This document shows, piece after piece, positions 8,199 through 16,049 of a stretch of 64,000 bases of DNA; position 1 is the first letter of the stretch; every line of letters begins with the position of its first letter. This DNA comes from Salinimicrobium sp049680855 (GTDB taxonomy: Bacteria > Bacteroidota > Bacteroidia > Flavobacteriales > Flavobacteriaceae). Location of the stretch: assembly GCF_049680855.1 (NCBI RefSeq), contig NZ_JBMPGS010000001.1, forward strand, positions 1,116,001 through 1,180,000. The letters are read 5' to 3'. The notes beneath the pieces were generated by a model. The model saw only the letters and a program-made list of their open reading frames with translations, was not told the origin of the DNA and ran no database searches. A program made the translations under genes and the position numbers.

Positions 8199-9422
8199 AT
8201 GGATCTTCAGTTATCACGCACCCGCGAAGCTGTTGTGGGCAATTTAAATATTACCGGTTCAAAAAGTGAATCAAACAGGCTTTTGATCCTTCAGGCGCTT
8301 TATCCCAACCTTGAAATTGAAAACCTTTCCAATAGTGATGATTCAAAAGTACTTTTGAAGGCGCTTTCTTCCGAGGAAAAAACGGTGGATATTCACCACG
8401 CCGGGACAGCAATGCGCTTTCTGACTGCTTATTTTGCCGCTGGGAAAAAGGAAGTTATTCTCACAGGTAGTGAACGGATGCAGCAACGTCCAATAAAAAT
8501 TCTGGTGGAGGCGCTACATGCTTTGGGTGCCGATATTGAATATATAAAAGAAGAAGGTTTTCCTCCTTTGAGAATTAAAGGAAAAGAAATGACAGGGAGC
8601 AAAGTTTCCCTGCAGGCCAATGTGAGTAGCCAGTATATCTCTGCATTGATGTTGATTGCGCCATCTTTGCCAAACGGACTCGAAATTGAACTGGAAGGAA
8701 AAGTGACCTCGGTTCCTTATATTTTAATGACGCTCTCACTACTCAAAAATGCGGGTTTTGCGGGTGTTTTTCAGGATAATATTATAAAGATCGATCCCTG
8801 CGGAACAATTCCCCGAACCACTTTAACTGTGGAGTCGGACTGGAGTTCTGCGTCTTATTTCTACAGCATTGCCGCATTAAGTGACAATGCTGAAATTGTT
8901 TTGCGTAGTTACAAGAAAACCAGCCACCAGGGCGATGCTGTTGTTGCAGATATCTATGAAAAAATAGGGGTGTTAACGGCATTTTCAAAAGACCGGGTGA
9001 CACTTCTCAAAACCGGAAAAGATTTGCCAGAGTTTCTTGAACTGGATCTTTCCGATTCTCCAGATCTTGCTCAAACCATTGCCGTCACGTGCTTCGGATT
9101 GGGAATAACATGTTATCTTACTGGATTGCACACTCTAAAGATTAAGGAAACCGACCGGCTTCTTGCCCTCAAAACGGAAATTAGAAAAATGGGTGGAAAA
9201 GTGAAGATTACAGAGGATTCCCTGAAGTTATTTTCCGCAGGTGAAATAAAACAAGATGTGGCCATAGCGACGTACAACGACCATAGAATGGCAATGGCCT
9301 TTGCACCGCTGGTGCTGAAGGTTCCGCTTAAGATCATGGATGCAGAGGTAGTTTCTAAATCTTATCCTACCTTCTGGGAAGATCTTGAAAAACTCAATTT
9401 TTCCTGTTCGCGTCAGGAATAA
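8199..9422 (+). CDS. aroA: 3-phosphoshikimate 1-carboxyvinyltransferase (EPSP synthase)
   Basis: Transfers the enolpyruvyl group of PEP to shikimate 3-phosphate, the sixth shikimate-pathway step, in the cytoplasm. The 407-residue protein has the substrate-binding motifs GSKSESNR near the N-terminus, HAGTAMRF, the conserved KETDRLLAL segment (Lys-Glu-Thr-Asp-Arg) and YNDHRMAMAFA near the C-terminus. It is slightly shorter than the roughly 430-residue enterobacterial enzyme, as in many Bacteroidota. It follows the small membrane protein by 12 bp. The gene is separated from the other aromatic genes by about 6 kb of unrelated genes. Confidence 0.96.
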   Translation: MDLQLSRTREAVVGNLNITGSKSESNRLLILQALYPNLEIENLSNSDDSKVLLKALSSEEKTVDIHHAGTAMRFLTAYFAAGKKEVILTGSERMQQRPIKILVEALHALGADIEYIKEEGFPPLRIKGKEMTGSKVSLQANVSSQYISALMLIAPSLPNGLEIELEGKVTSVPYILMTLSLLKNAGFAGVFQDNIIKIDPCGTIPRTTLTVESDWSSASYFYSIAALSDNAEIVLRSYKKTSHQGDAVVADIYEKIGVLTAFSKDRVTLLKTGKDLPEFLELDLSDSPDLAQTIAVTCFGLGITCYLTGLHTLKIKETDRLLALKTEIRKMGGKVKITEDSLKLFSAGEIKQDVAIATYNDHRMAMAFAPLVLKVPLKIMDAEVVSKSYPTFWEDLEKLNFSCSRQE

Positions 9423-9453
9423 CAGGCTATTCATCAAATAATCTGTCATTTAC

Positions 9454-9485
9454 TTGACAACCCCTGTTTTGAGGTTGTATATTTG
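9454..9485 (+). promoter_or_regulatory. Predicted Bacteroidota promoter of queA
   Basis: A TTG at 9454-9456 and a perfect TAnnTTTG -7 box (TATATTTG, 9478-9485) are separated by 21 bp. This fits the consensus recognised by the primary sigma factor of Bacteroidota. Transcription would start near 9490, about 15 bases before the queA start. Confidence 0.65.
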
Positions 9486-9505
9486 CAGCTTTTAAAAACT
9501 ATTAT

Positions 9506-10561
9506 ATGGGAATGAAATTATCGCACTTCAATTTTGAGCTTCCGCCCGAATTGTTAGCTGAATACCCTGCGGAAAATCGAGATGAGGCGCGCCTTATGGT
9601 CTTAAACAGGAAAGAACAAACAATAGAGCACAAGCAGTTCAAAGATCTTATTGATTATTTTGAACCTCATGATGTGATGGTGTTGAACAATACAAAGGTT
9701 TTTCCAGCTCGTTTATTTGGGAATAAGGAAAAAACCGGAGCTCGTATAGAAGTATTCTTGCTACGAGAATTAAATTCTGAAACCCGTCTTTGGGATGTTT
9801 TGGTAGATCCTGCCAGGAAAATAAGAATTGGGAATAAATTGTATTTCGGGGAAGACGAAAGTCTGGTGGCCGAGGTAATTGATAATACTACTTCCAGAGG
9901 TAGAACGCTTCGGTTCTTATACGACGGTTCTTACGAGGAATTTAGAAATAAACTGACAGAACTTGGAGAAACTCCACTTCCGAAGTATATAAAAAGAGAG
10001 GTGCAGCCGGAAGACCAGGAGAGATATCAAACGATCTATGCAAAATCTGAAGGTGCTGTTGCAGCGCCAACTGCAGGATTACACTTTTCAAAACACCTAT
10101 TGAAGAGACTGGAGATCAAAGGAATTGACTTTGCGGAATGTACGCTTCATGTGGGGCTTGGAACCTTTAGCCCTGTGGAGGTAGAAGATCTTTCCAAGCA
10201 TAAAATGGATAGTGAAGAAGCTTTTATTGAGAAGCCTGCGGTTGACACGATCAACAAAGCTATAGCTGAGAAAAGAAAAGTTTGTGCTGTAGGAACCACC
10301 GTGATGAGATCATTGGAAAGTTCGGTTTCTTCCAACAAAACCTTAAATGAATTTTCAGGATGGACGAATAAGTTCATCTTTCCTCCGTACGATTTTAGCA
10401 TTGCGAACTGTATGATCACCAACTTCCATACGCCAAAATCTACTTTATTGATGATGGTTTCTGCTTTTGCAGGTCATGATTTCATGAAGAAAGCCTATGC
10501 TGAAGCCGTGAAGGAAAAGTATAAATTCTATACTTACGGTGACGCCATGTTGATCCTATAA
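9506..10561 (+). CDS. queA: tRNA preQ1(34) S-adenosylmethionine ribosyltransferase-isomerase
   Basis: Makes epoxyqueuosine at tRNA position 34 by transferring the ribosyl part of SAM to preQ1. The 351-residue protein has the family hallmarks: SHFNFELPPELLAEYPAE at the N-terminus, VLNNTKVFPARLFG, AAPTAGLHFS, TLHVGLGTFSPV and NFHTPKSTLLMMVSAFAG. ATG at 9506 gives MGMKLSHF; ATG at 9512 would give the more typical MKLSHF, and the sequence does not decide between them. A strong promoter lies upstream and an intrinsic terminator downstream (10605-10647), so it may be transcribed alone. No other queuosine genes are visible here. Confidence 0.95.
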   Translation: MGMKLSHFNFELPPELLAEYPAENRDEARLMVLNRKEQTIEHKQFKDLIDYFEPHDVMVLNNTKVFPARLFGNKEKTGARIEVFLLRELNSETRLWDVLVDPARKIRIGNKLYFGEDESLVAEVIDNTTSRGRTLRFLYDGSYEEFRNKLTELGETPLPKYIKREVQPEDQERYQTIYAKSEGAVAAPTAGLHFSKHLLKRLEIKGIDFAECTLHVGLGTFSPVEVEDLSKHKMDSEEAFIEKPAVDTINKAIAEKRKVCAVGTTVMRSLESSVSSNKTLNEFSGWTNKFIFPPYDFSIANCMITNFHTPKSTLLMMVSAFAGHDFMKKAYAEAVKEKYKFYTYGDAMLIL

Positions 10562-10604
10562 GTTTGATCGTCAGTGCTCGGAGAGCATTGGGCATTGAAA
10601 ATAA

Positions 10605-10647
10605 AAAACCTGCAAGGTCTATTTTGACCTTGTAGGTTTTGTTTTTT
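10605..10647 (+). terminator. Intrinsic terminator after queA
   Basis: The arm AAAACCTGCAAGGTC (10605-10619), a 6-base loop and the arm GACCTTGTAGGTTTT (10626-10640) form a 15-bp stem with one G-U wobble. A T-rich run (GTTTTTT, 10641-10647) follows. It lies 44 bp after the queA stop, so it is a convincing rho-independent terminator. Confidence 0.85.
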
Positions 10648-10746
10648 AATGAAAAGAACCGGCCAATACGCGGAGTTTCAGAACTCATATTCGTTCATTT
10701 TAAATTTTAAAATTTGCTTTAAGAATGGCTAACTTATTGATTCTCA

Positions 10747-10759
10747 AAAATGACATTTT
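10747..10759. repeat. Dispersed AAAATGNCATTTT palindrome, copy 2
   Basis: AAAATGACATTTT, a perfect 13-bp palindrome around a central A, in the intergenic region 43 bp upstream of the rlmN -7 box. Same family as the copy at 2164-2184. Its position upstream of a promoter would suit a regulator or nucleoid protein site, but no function can be assigned. Confidence 0.7.
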
Positions 10760-10789
10760 AGGAGATCATTTAAATCAGATTAACTTTAC

Positions 10790-10797
10790 TACTTTTG
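10790..10797 (+). promoter_or_regulatory. Candidate -7 box directly before the rlmN start codon
   Basis: TACTTTTG matches TAnnTTTG exactly but ends only four bases before the GTG start at 10802. If used, the transcript would be leaderless or nearly so. No clear TTTG -33 element lies 19-23 bp upstream, so the assignment is tentative. Confidence 0.4.
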
Positions 10798-10801
10798 CAG
10801 C

Positions 10802-11842
10802 GTGAAAAATGACAGGAAAGACATAAGAGCATTAACTAAAAAGCAACTTAAGGAATTCTTTGTGGCTCAGGGGGATAAATCCTTCCGTGGGACTCAGGTT
10901 TATGAGTGGCTGTGGGGAAAAGCGGCACATAGTTTTGAGGATATGACAAATCTCTCTAAGGAGACGCGTCAAATGCTGGATGAGAATTTTGTGATCAATC
11001 ATATTCGGGTAGATCAAATGCAGCGGAGTAGTGACGGGACCATCAAGAATGCCGTAAAACTGCATGATAACTTGACGGTGGAATCTGTTTTAATTCCTAC
11101 GGATAAAAGGACGACCGCCTGCGTATCTTCACAGGTAGGATGTAGCCTGGATTGCAGATTTTGCGCCACCGCTAAGCTGAAAAGGATGCGAAACTTAAAT
11201 CCTGATGAAATTTATGATCAGGTAGTGGCCATTGACAATGAAAGTCGATTATATTTTGAAAAGCCGCTGTCAAACATTGTTTTTATGGGAATGGGAGAAC
11301 CTCTTATGAATTATAACAATGTTTTGAAGGCCATTGAAAAGATCACTTCACCCGAAGGTTTAGGGATGTCCCCGAAAAGGATCACGGTTTCTACTTCCGG
11401 AGTGCCAAAAATGATAAAAAAGATGGCCGATGAGGAAGTGAAATTTAAGCTCGCTGTCTCCTTACATTCTGCCATAGATGAGGTGAGAACGAGTATCATG
11501 CCTTTTAATGCAACTTTCCCGCTAAATGATCTTCGGGAAGCACTGGAATACTGGTACGCAAAAATCAAAAGCAGGATCACTTATGAATATGTAGTGTGGA
11601 AAGGTGTCAACGACCGGAGGAAAGATGTTGAAGCCCTTGTAAAATTTTGTAAATATGTGCCTTGCAAGGTAAATTTGATCGAGTATAATGATATTGGCGA
11701 CGAGACTTTTATGCAGGCTCCTTCCGAAACGACAGATATGTATGTGCATCACCTTGAAAAGAATGGAATTACGGTGACAGTAAGGCGTTCGAGAGGGAAA
11801 GATATTGATGCAGCTTGTGGGCAACTTGCAAATAAATCCTAA
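10802..11842 (+). CDS. rlmN: Dual-specificity 23S rRNA/tRNA adenine-C2 methyltransferase RlmN
   Basis: Radical-SAM enzyme that methylates C2 of A2503 in 23S rRNA and A37 of some tRNAs. The 346-residue protein carries the CxxxCxxC cluster ligands in CSLDCRFC (Cys114, Cys118, Cys121). Other family segments are FMGMGEPLMNYNNV, ITVSTSGVPK, KLAVSLHSA and a late Cys in DAACGQL that fits the catalytic methyl-carrier cysteine. The start is GTG at 10802 (VKNDRKDIRALTKKQL, read as Met). No ATG is available before residue 48, and homologues begin with a similar DIRALTKEQL segment. The unit seems separate from queA because a terminator lies between them. Confidence 0.95.
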   Translation: MKNDRKDIRALTKKQLKEFFVAQGDKSFRGTQVYEWLWGKAAHSFEDMTNLSKETRQMLDENFVINHIRVDQMQRSSDGTIKNAVKLHDNLTVESVLIPTDKRTTACVSSQVGCSLDCRFCATAKLKRMRNLNPDEIYDQVVAIDNESRLYFEKPLSNIVFMGMGEPLMNYNNVLKAIEKITSPEGLGMSPKRITVSTSGVPKMIKKMADEEVKFKLAVSLHSAIDEVRTSIMPFNATFPLNDLREALEYWYAKIKSRITYEYVVWKGVNDRRKDVEALVKFCKYVPCKVNLIEYNDIGDETFMQAPSETTDMYVHHLEKNGITVTVRRSRGKDIDAACGQLANKS

Positions 11843-11900
11843 AAAGATGCAAAAGGCAGAATAGTTAATAAAATAATCTTTCTCTATCTTAGCTGCCTTT

Positions 11901-12878
11901 ATGAAGGTAATTTCCAAAATAAAACTTCCCGTTGAAAGAGAGATGGAACTTTTCGAAAAAAAGTTCACTCAGTCGATGTCTTCGCGGGTAGCTCTTCTAA
12001 ATCGCATTACCCATTTTATTGTTAACAGAAAGGGGAAGCAAATGCGACCTATGTTTGTATTCCTGGTAGCCAAAATGTTTGCTGAAGGAAAAGTAAATGA
12101 ACGGACTTACCGTGGCGCAACCGTGATTGAACTTATACATACCGCTACGCTTGTACATGATGATGTGGTGGATGATTCCAACCGGCGCAGGGGATTTTTC
12201 TCGATCAACGCCTTGTGGAAGAACAAAATTGCGGTGTTGGTAGGAGATTATTTACTTTCCAAAGGATTACTGCTTAGTATTGACCATGATGATTTTGATT
12301 TGCTGAAGATCATTTCTGTGGCAGTTCGGGAAATGAGCGAAGGGGAATTGCTTCAAATCGAAAAAGCCCGCAGGCTTGACATTACTGAAGATATTTATTA
12401 CGAAATAATCAGGCAGAAAACGGCTACCCTTATCGCCGCATGCTGTAGCCTTGGTGCGGCCTCTGTCAAGCCAGCTTCTGAAGAAGTCGAAAAAATGCGG
12501 CTTTTTGGGGAACTTATCGGGATGGCCTTTCAGATTAAAGATGACCTTTTTGATTATGGGGATGAAAAAATTGGAAAACCTACCGGAATTGACATAAAGG
12601 AGCAGAAAATGACACTTCCGCTCATTTATGTTTTGAACCAGGTTAGTGCGAAAGACAAGGCCTGGCTTATTAATTCTGTAAAAAACCACAACAAGAACAA
12701 AAAGAGGGTGAAGGAAGTCATTTCTTTTGTAAAGGAAAAAGGTGGTTTGGAGTATGCTGTTATTAAAATGAAGGAATTTCAGGAAAAAGCGCTTGCTATT
12801 CTGAACGAATATCCCGCTTCTCCCTATAAAGATTCACTTGTTCTAATGGTGAATTACGTCATCGAGCGAAAGAAATAG
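11901..12878 (+). CDS. Polyprenyl diphosphate synthase (trans-isoprenyl chain elongation)
   Basis: Makes long-chain all-trans prenyl diphosphate, in this group probably the side chain of menaquinone. The 325-residue protein has the first aspartate-rich motif in LVHDDVVDDSNRRRG, preceded by GKQMRPMF. The second aspartate-rich motif is FQIKDDLFDYG, followed by GKPTGIDIKEQKMTLPLI. The spacing fits octaprenyl or heptaprenyl synthases (IspB/HepT type); product length cannot be read from the sequence. The gene ends the left housekeeping block. The next gene, 200 bp downstream, is the regulator of the polysaccharide locus. Confidence 0.93.
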   Translation: MKVISKIKLPVEREMELFEKKFTQSMSSRVALLNRITHFIVNRKGKQMRPMFVFLVAKMFAEGKVNERTYRGATVIELIHTATLVHDDVVDDSNRRRGFFSINALWKNKIAVLVGDYLLSKGLLLSIDHDDFDLLKIISVAVREMSEGELLQIEKARRLDITEDIYYEIIRQKTATLIAACCSLGAASVKPASEEVEKMRLFGELIGMAFQIKDDLFDYGDEKIGKPTGIDIKEQKMTLPLIYVLNQVSAKDKAWLINSVKNHNKNKKRVKEVISFVKEKGGLEYAVIKMKEFQEKALAILNEYPASPYKDSLVLMVNYVIERKK

Positions 12879-13078
12879 CTCTTCCTGTTTACTTTCAATT
12901 TTCTTACAGTTATTCGATCATTTCTCCGCTCATTAATTTTCTTTTCAAAAACCGTTTTTTGAGGATCCAGTCACTGCAGTGTATGTGTATGTGCATAGAC
13001 CAGATGTCTTTCCTGAAAAAATAATATCTTTACGACATAAAAGAGCTGCTCAGTAACTGCTCAAAGGCATTTTCTTCT

Positions 13079-15823
13079 ATGACAAATAAAATCTTTTATA
13101 CCCTGTTTATCTGTATGTTAAGTGTTGTTGTGTCTACTGCACAACGACTTTCGCCACCTATACAGAATTATTCTTCTGTAGAATATGGAGCGGCAAGCCA
13201 AAACTGGGATATTGGGGTAAGTGAACAGGGGGTAATTTTCTCTGCGAACAATCAGGGGTTGTTGTCTTTTGACGGCCAGCGTTGGGAATTACATGCTTTG
13301 GAAAGTGGATCTATAATTCGATCTGTATATCCTCACAAGGACAGGGTATATACTGGCGCATATAAAGAGTTTGGGTACTGGAAGAAAGACGGGAAAGGGA
13401 ATATGGAATACACTTCGCTTATCCCCCTGCTGGGCGAGTATGAATTACAAAGCGAAGAATTCTGGGAAATTCTCTCTTACCGGGATGCCATTTACTTTAG
13501 ATCTTTTGGCGCGATATACAGGTATGAGGAAAATACTATAGTTCCAGTTGCCAATTTGCTGGTCAATGAAATGACTGTTTTCAATGATAAAATACTCGTT
13601 GCCGTAGGGAGGCGTGGTTTGCATTATCTCGAAGAAGATGGTTCCCTTGTTCCTCTTCCGAATCAAGAGCTTATTGTAGGTAAAGCTATTCTTGATCTAC
13701 AGGTGCATGAAAATAAGATGCTCATAGGAACGAGGGATGGCTTGTTTGTGTTCGAGCAAAACGAATTTCAACCTTACGGAGATGAAGCGCTCAATGAAAT
13801 GCTGAGACAATTCGAGCTAAATGAAATCCTGGAAATATCTGGAGATGAATTAATCATAGGCACAGTGAAGAATGGAGTGCTGCATTATTTTGAAAACACA
13901 GGGCTTTTAAGGACATACAATCGAAATAACGGGCTCCAGAACAATACCGTGCTGGCCATGAATTATGAAAAGGGAAGGGTTTGGCTTGGACTTGACAATG
14001 GAATAGATGTTATTAACATGGATTCTCCTATAAGCTTTTATACTGATGACACTGGGGAATTGGGATCTGTTTATGATTTGTCTTTCTACAGGAAAGAGTT
14101 ATTTCTCGCCAGTAACACAGGAGTTTACAAATTGACAGATGACAATCTTGAATTATTAGAGGGAGCGGAGGGGCATGCGTGGAATCTTAAATTGGAAGAT
14201 AATATCCTGTACGCCAATCATAACACCGGGACGTATATTGTAACTCAGGATGCCTTTCAACCTGTGGATAAACGTACCGGAAGTTTCGAAATTACCAGGT
14301 TCAGGAATAATAAGTTTCTTATAGCTAATTATACTGGCATTGATTTATATGATAAAAATGCTGGAGAGGTCCGCCTGCTGAATGGAGTAAGATTCCCTGT
14401 GAAACAAATTTTACAGGAAAATCCTACTACTATTTGGGCAACTGATGCGTATGAAGGTGTTTATCGCATTGGAATTTCGGAAACCGGGGACAGCCTGACT
14501 TCCGTGAAAAAGATGTTTACCGAGGAAGGCGGGAAGGATTATAACGCGAGAATACATAAGGTGAGTAATGAAATAGTGGTAGCTTCAAATGGCAGATGGT
14601 ACCGATACAATTCGTTTAGAGACAGTCTTGAAGTTCTAACGGAGTGGGAAAGATACTCAGGCTATCGATTGTTAGAGGAAGAAAATGGATTGTTTTGGTT
14701 TGTAAACAGCAAAAGCAATACCCTGATAATAACCAATTTCAACGGGTCGGAAGTGTCTATTCCTTCTAAGCTTTTAGGTGATCGTACGGTAAAGAAAAAT
14801 GAACGGGTGTTAAAGGTCAGGGATTCTGTCTATTATATTACTCTTCACGACGGGTTCGCAAGAATAGATTTACAAAGGTTATATAAATCAGCACAGGAGG
14901 AAGAAGTAATTGCGCCTCTTGTTCAGCGGCTGGCAGATAGTGAGCATGAATATGACCTCGAAGAAACACCACATATTTCACGTAAAAATGCTAAGGAAGT
15001 GGCTTTTTCAGCAGGTTTGCCGGTTTCTGACGCCGTCTCTCTCACATATGAACTTCATGGAACCGATAGCAAAATGGTATCGGGTGAGGTAGATGATGGG
15101 ATAATAAGATTTCAGAATCTCCCACACGATGATTATGTTCTTAAATTAAACGCACTTAATAGTCAGGGAAAACCCGCTGCTTCCACAGAATTTAAATTCG
15201 TGGTAGATCCTCCCTGGTATCTAAAGAATGGAATGAAGTTTCTGTACGTTCTTTTACTCTTGGGGCTAATAGGATTGGTGTTTTGGATTAACAAACTTAA
15301 ATTACAGAAACACAGAAGACTTTTGAAAGAGCGGTATGCTAGAGAACATGAAGAACGTATAAATGCCATGGAGAAAGAGAAGCTCATTAATGAGATTAAT
15401 TTAAAGCGTAAAGAACTTGCAAATTCAACCATGGTAGCTGCTAAGAAAAATGAAGTTCTTATGGAAATTCAAGGGGAGCTGAACAAGGACAGGGAAAAAT
15501 TTTCTAACCAGTTCCGGGTAAAACATATAATGAACAAAATTAATAAGGCGGTAAAAAACAAGGATGAATGGAAGGTTTTCGAAACCAATTTCAATGAGCT
15601 TCATGAAGATTTTTTTAAAGATCTTTTAGCTGCCTACCCGTCGCTTAGTAGTAAAGATCTTAAATTATGTTCTTATCTAAAGATGAATTTAACCTCAAAA
15701 GAAATTGCACCTTTAATGGGAATTTCGGTGAGGGGAGTTGAGGTTCACAGGTACAGGTTACGCAAAAAAATTGATTTGGACGGGAAAGAAAGTTTGACAA
15801 ATTTTCTCATCACAAATTTCTAA
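13079..15823 (+). CDS. Membrane-spanning one-component PUL regulator (Reg_prop / Y_Y_Y / LuxR-type HTH)
   Basis: The 914-residue protein begins with a signal peptide (ending STAQ). Repeated beta-propeller blades of the two-component-regulator-propeller type fill about residues 25-620, with WLGLDNGI and LIGTRDGLFVF among the blade motifs. A Y_Y_Y-like beta domain follows (about 640-712), then one transmembrane helix (about 718-738, LYVLLLLGLIGLVFWI) and a cytoplasmic coiled coil. The C-terminus is a LuxR/GerE-like helix-turn-helix (about 855-905, LTSKEIAPLMGISVRGVEVHRYRLRKK). There is no histidine kinase or receiver, so a periplasmic glycan signal would pass directly across the membrane to DNA, as in SusR-like regulators. 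It lies 226 bp upstream of susC, the likely target. Confidence 0.88.
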   Translation: MTNKIFYTLFICMLSVVVSTAQRLSPPIQNYSSVEYGAASQNWDIGVSEQGVIFSANNQGLLSFDGQRWELHALESGSIIRSVYPHKDRVYTGAYKEFGYWKKDGKGNMEYTSLIPLLGEYELQSEEFWEILSYRDAIYFRSFGAIYRYEENTIVPVANLLVNEMTVFNDKILVAVGRRGLHYLEEDGSLVPLPNQELIVGKAILDLQVHENKMLIGTRDGLFVFEQNEFQPYGDEALNEMLRQFELNEILEISGDELIIGTVKNGVLHYFENTGLLRTYNRNNGLQNNTVLAMNYEKGRVWLGLDNGIDVINMDSPISFYTDDTGELGSVYDLSFYRKELFLASNTGVYKLTDDNLELLEGAEGHAWNLKLEDNILYANHNTGTYIVTQDAFQPVDKRTGSFEITRFRNNKFLIANYTGIDLYDKNAGEVRLLNGVRFPVKQILQENPTTIWATDAYEGVYRIGISETGDSLTSVKKMFTEEGGKDYNARIHKVSNEIVVASNGRWYRYNSFRDSLEVLTEWERYSGYRLLEEENGLFWFVNSKSNTLIITNFNGSEVSIPSKLLGDRTVKKNERVLKVRDSVYYITLHDGFARIDLQRLYKSAQEEEVIAPLVQRLADSEHEYDLEETPHISRKNAKEVAFSAGLPVSDAVSLTYELHGTDSKMVSGEVDDGIIRFQNLPHDDYVLKLNALNSQGKPAASTEFKFVVDPPWYLKNGMKFLYVLLLLGLIGLVFWINKLKLQKHRRLLKERYAREHEERINAMEKEKLINEINLKRKELANSTMVAAKKNEVLMEIQGELNKDREKFSNQFRVKHIMNKINKAVKNKDEWKVFETNFNELHEDFFKDLLAAYPSLSSKDLKLCSYLKMNLTSKEIAPLMGISVRGVEVHRYRLRKKIDLDGKESLTNFLITNF

Positions 15824-15860
15824 TTCTGTAAAAAAATACCAGCTAAATTGAGGAAATAGT

Positions 15861-15880
15861 ACTACATCAACACTACATCA
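15861..15880. promoter_or_regulatory. Direct repeat upstream of the susC promoter
   Basis: The nonamer ACTACATCA occurs at 15861-15869 and 15872-15880, an 11-bp period or about one helical turn. It lies about 110 bp upstream of the -33 element. A related TGTAGTAGT lies further downstream, within 15961-15970. It is a reasonable candidate site for the neighbouring HTH regulator; binding is inferred only. Confidence 0.45.
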
Positions 15881-15987
15881 TCCTCATTTTTCTGGTTGGG
15901 AAATTTACTTCAAAAAATTCATAAATAATTGTTTTATAGGTATTTGAACTTTTAAAATACTTGTAGTAGTAGTTGTGTACTATAACG

Positions 15988-16020
15988 TTTGCGTTAAATA
16001 TTAAAAGGGCAGTATCTTTC
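15988..16020 (+). promoter_or_regulatory. Candidate promoter of the susC operon
   Basis: TTTG at 15988-15991 and TATCTTTC at 16013-16020 (one mismatch to TAnnTTTG) are 21 bp apart, as in Bacteroidota primary-sigma promoters. The imperfect -7 box would suit activator dependence. The start of susC is 30 bp downstream. Confidence 0.5.
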
Positions 16021-16049
16021 CTCTATTATTCAAGCCAAATAATGTACAT

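Noticed and set aside
12961..13078. Promoter for the PUL regulator (TATCTTTA at 13025-13032)
   Set aside because: The -7 box has a mismatch and no TTTG lies at a suitable distance, so support was too weak to list.
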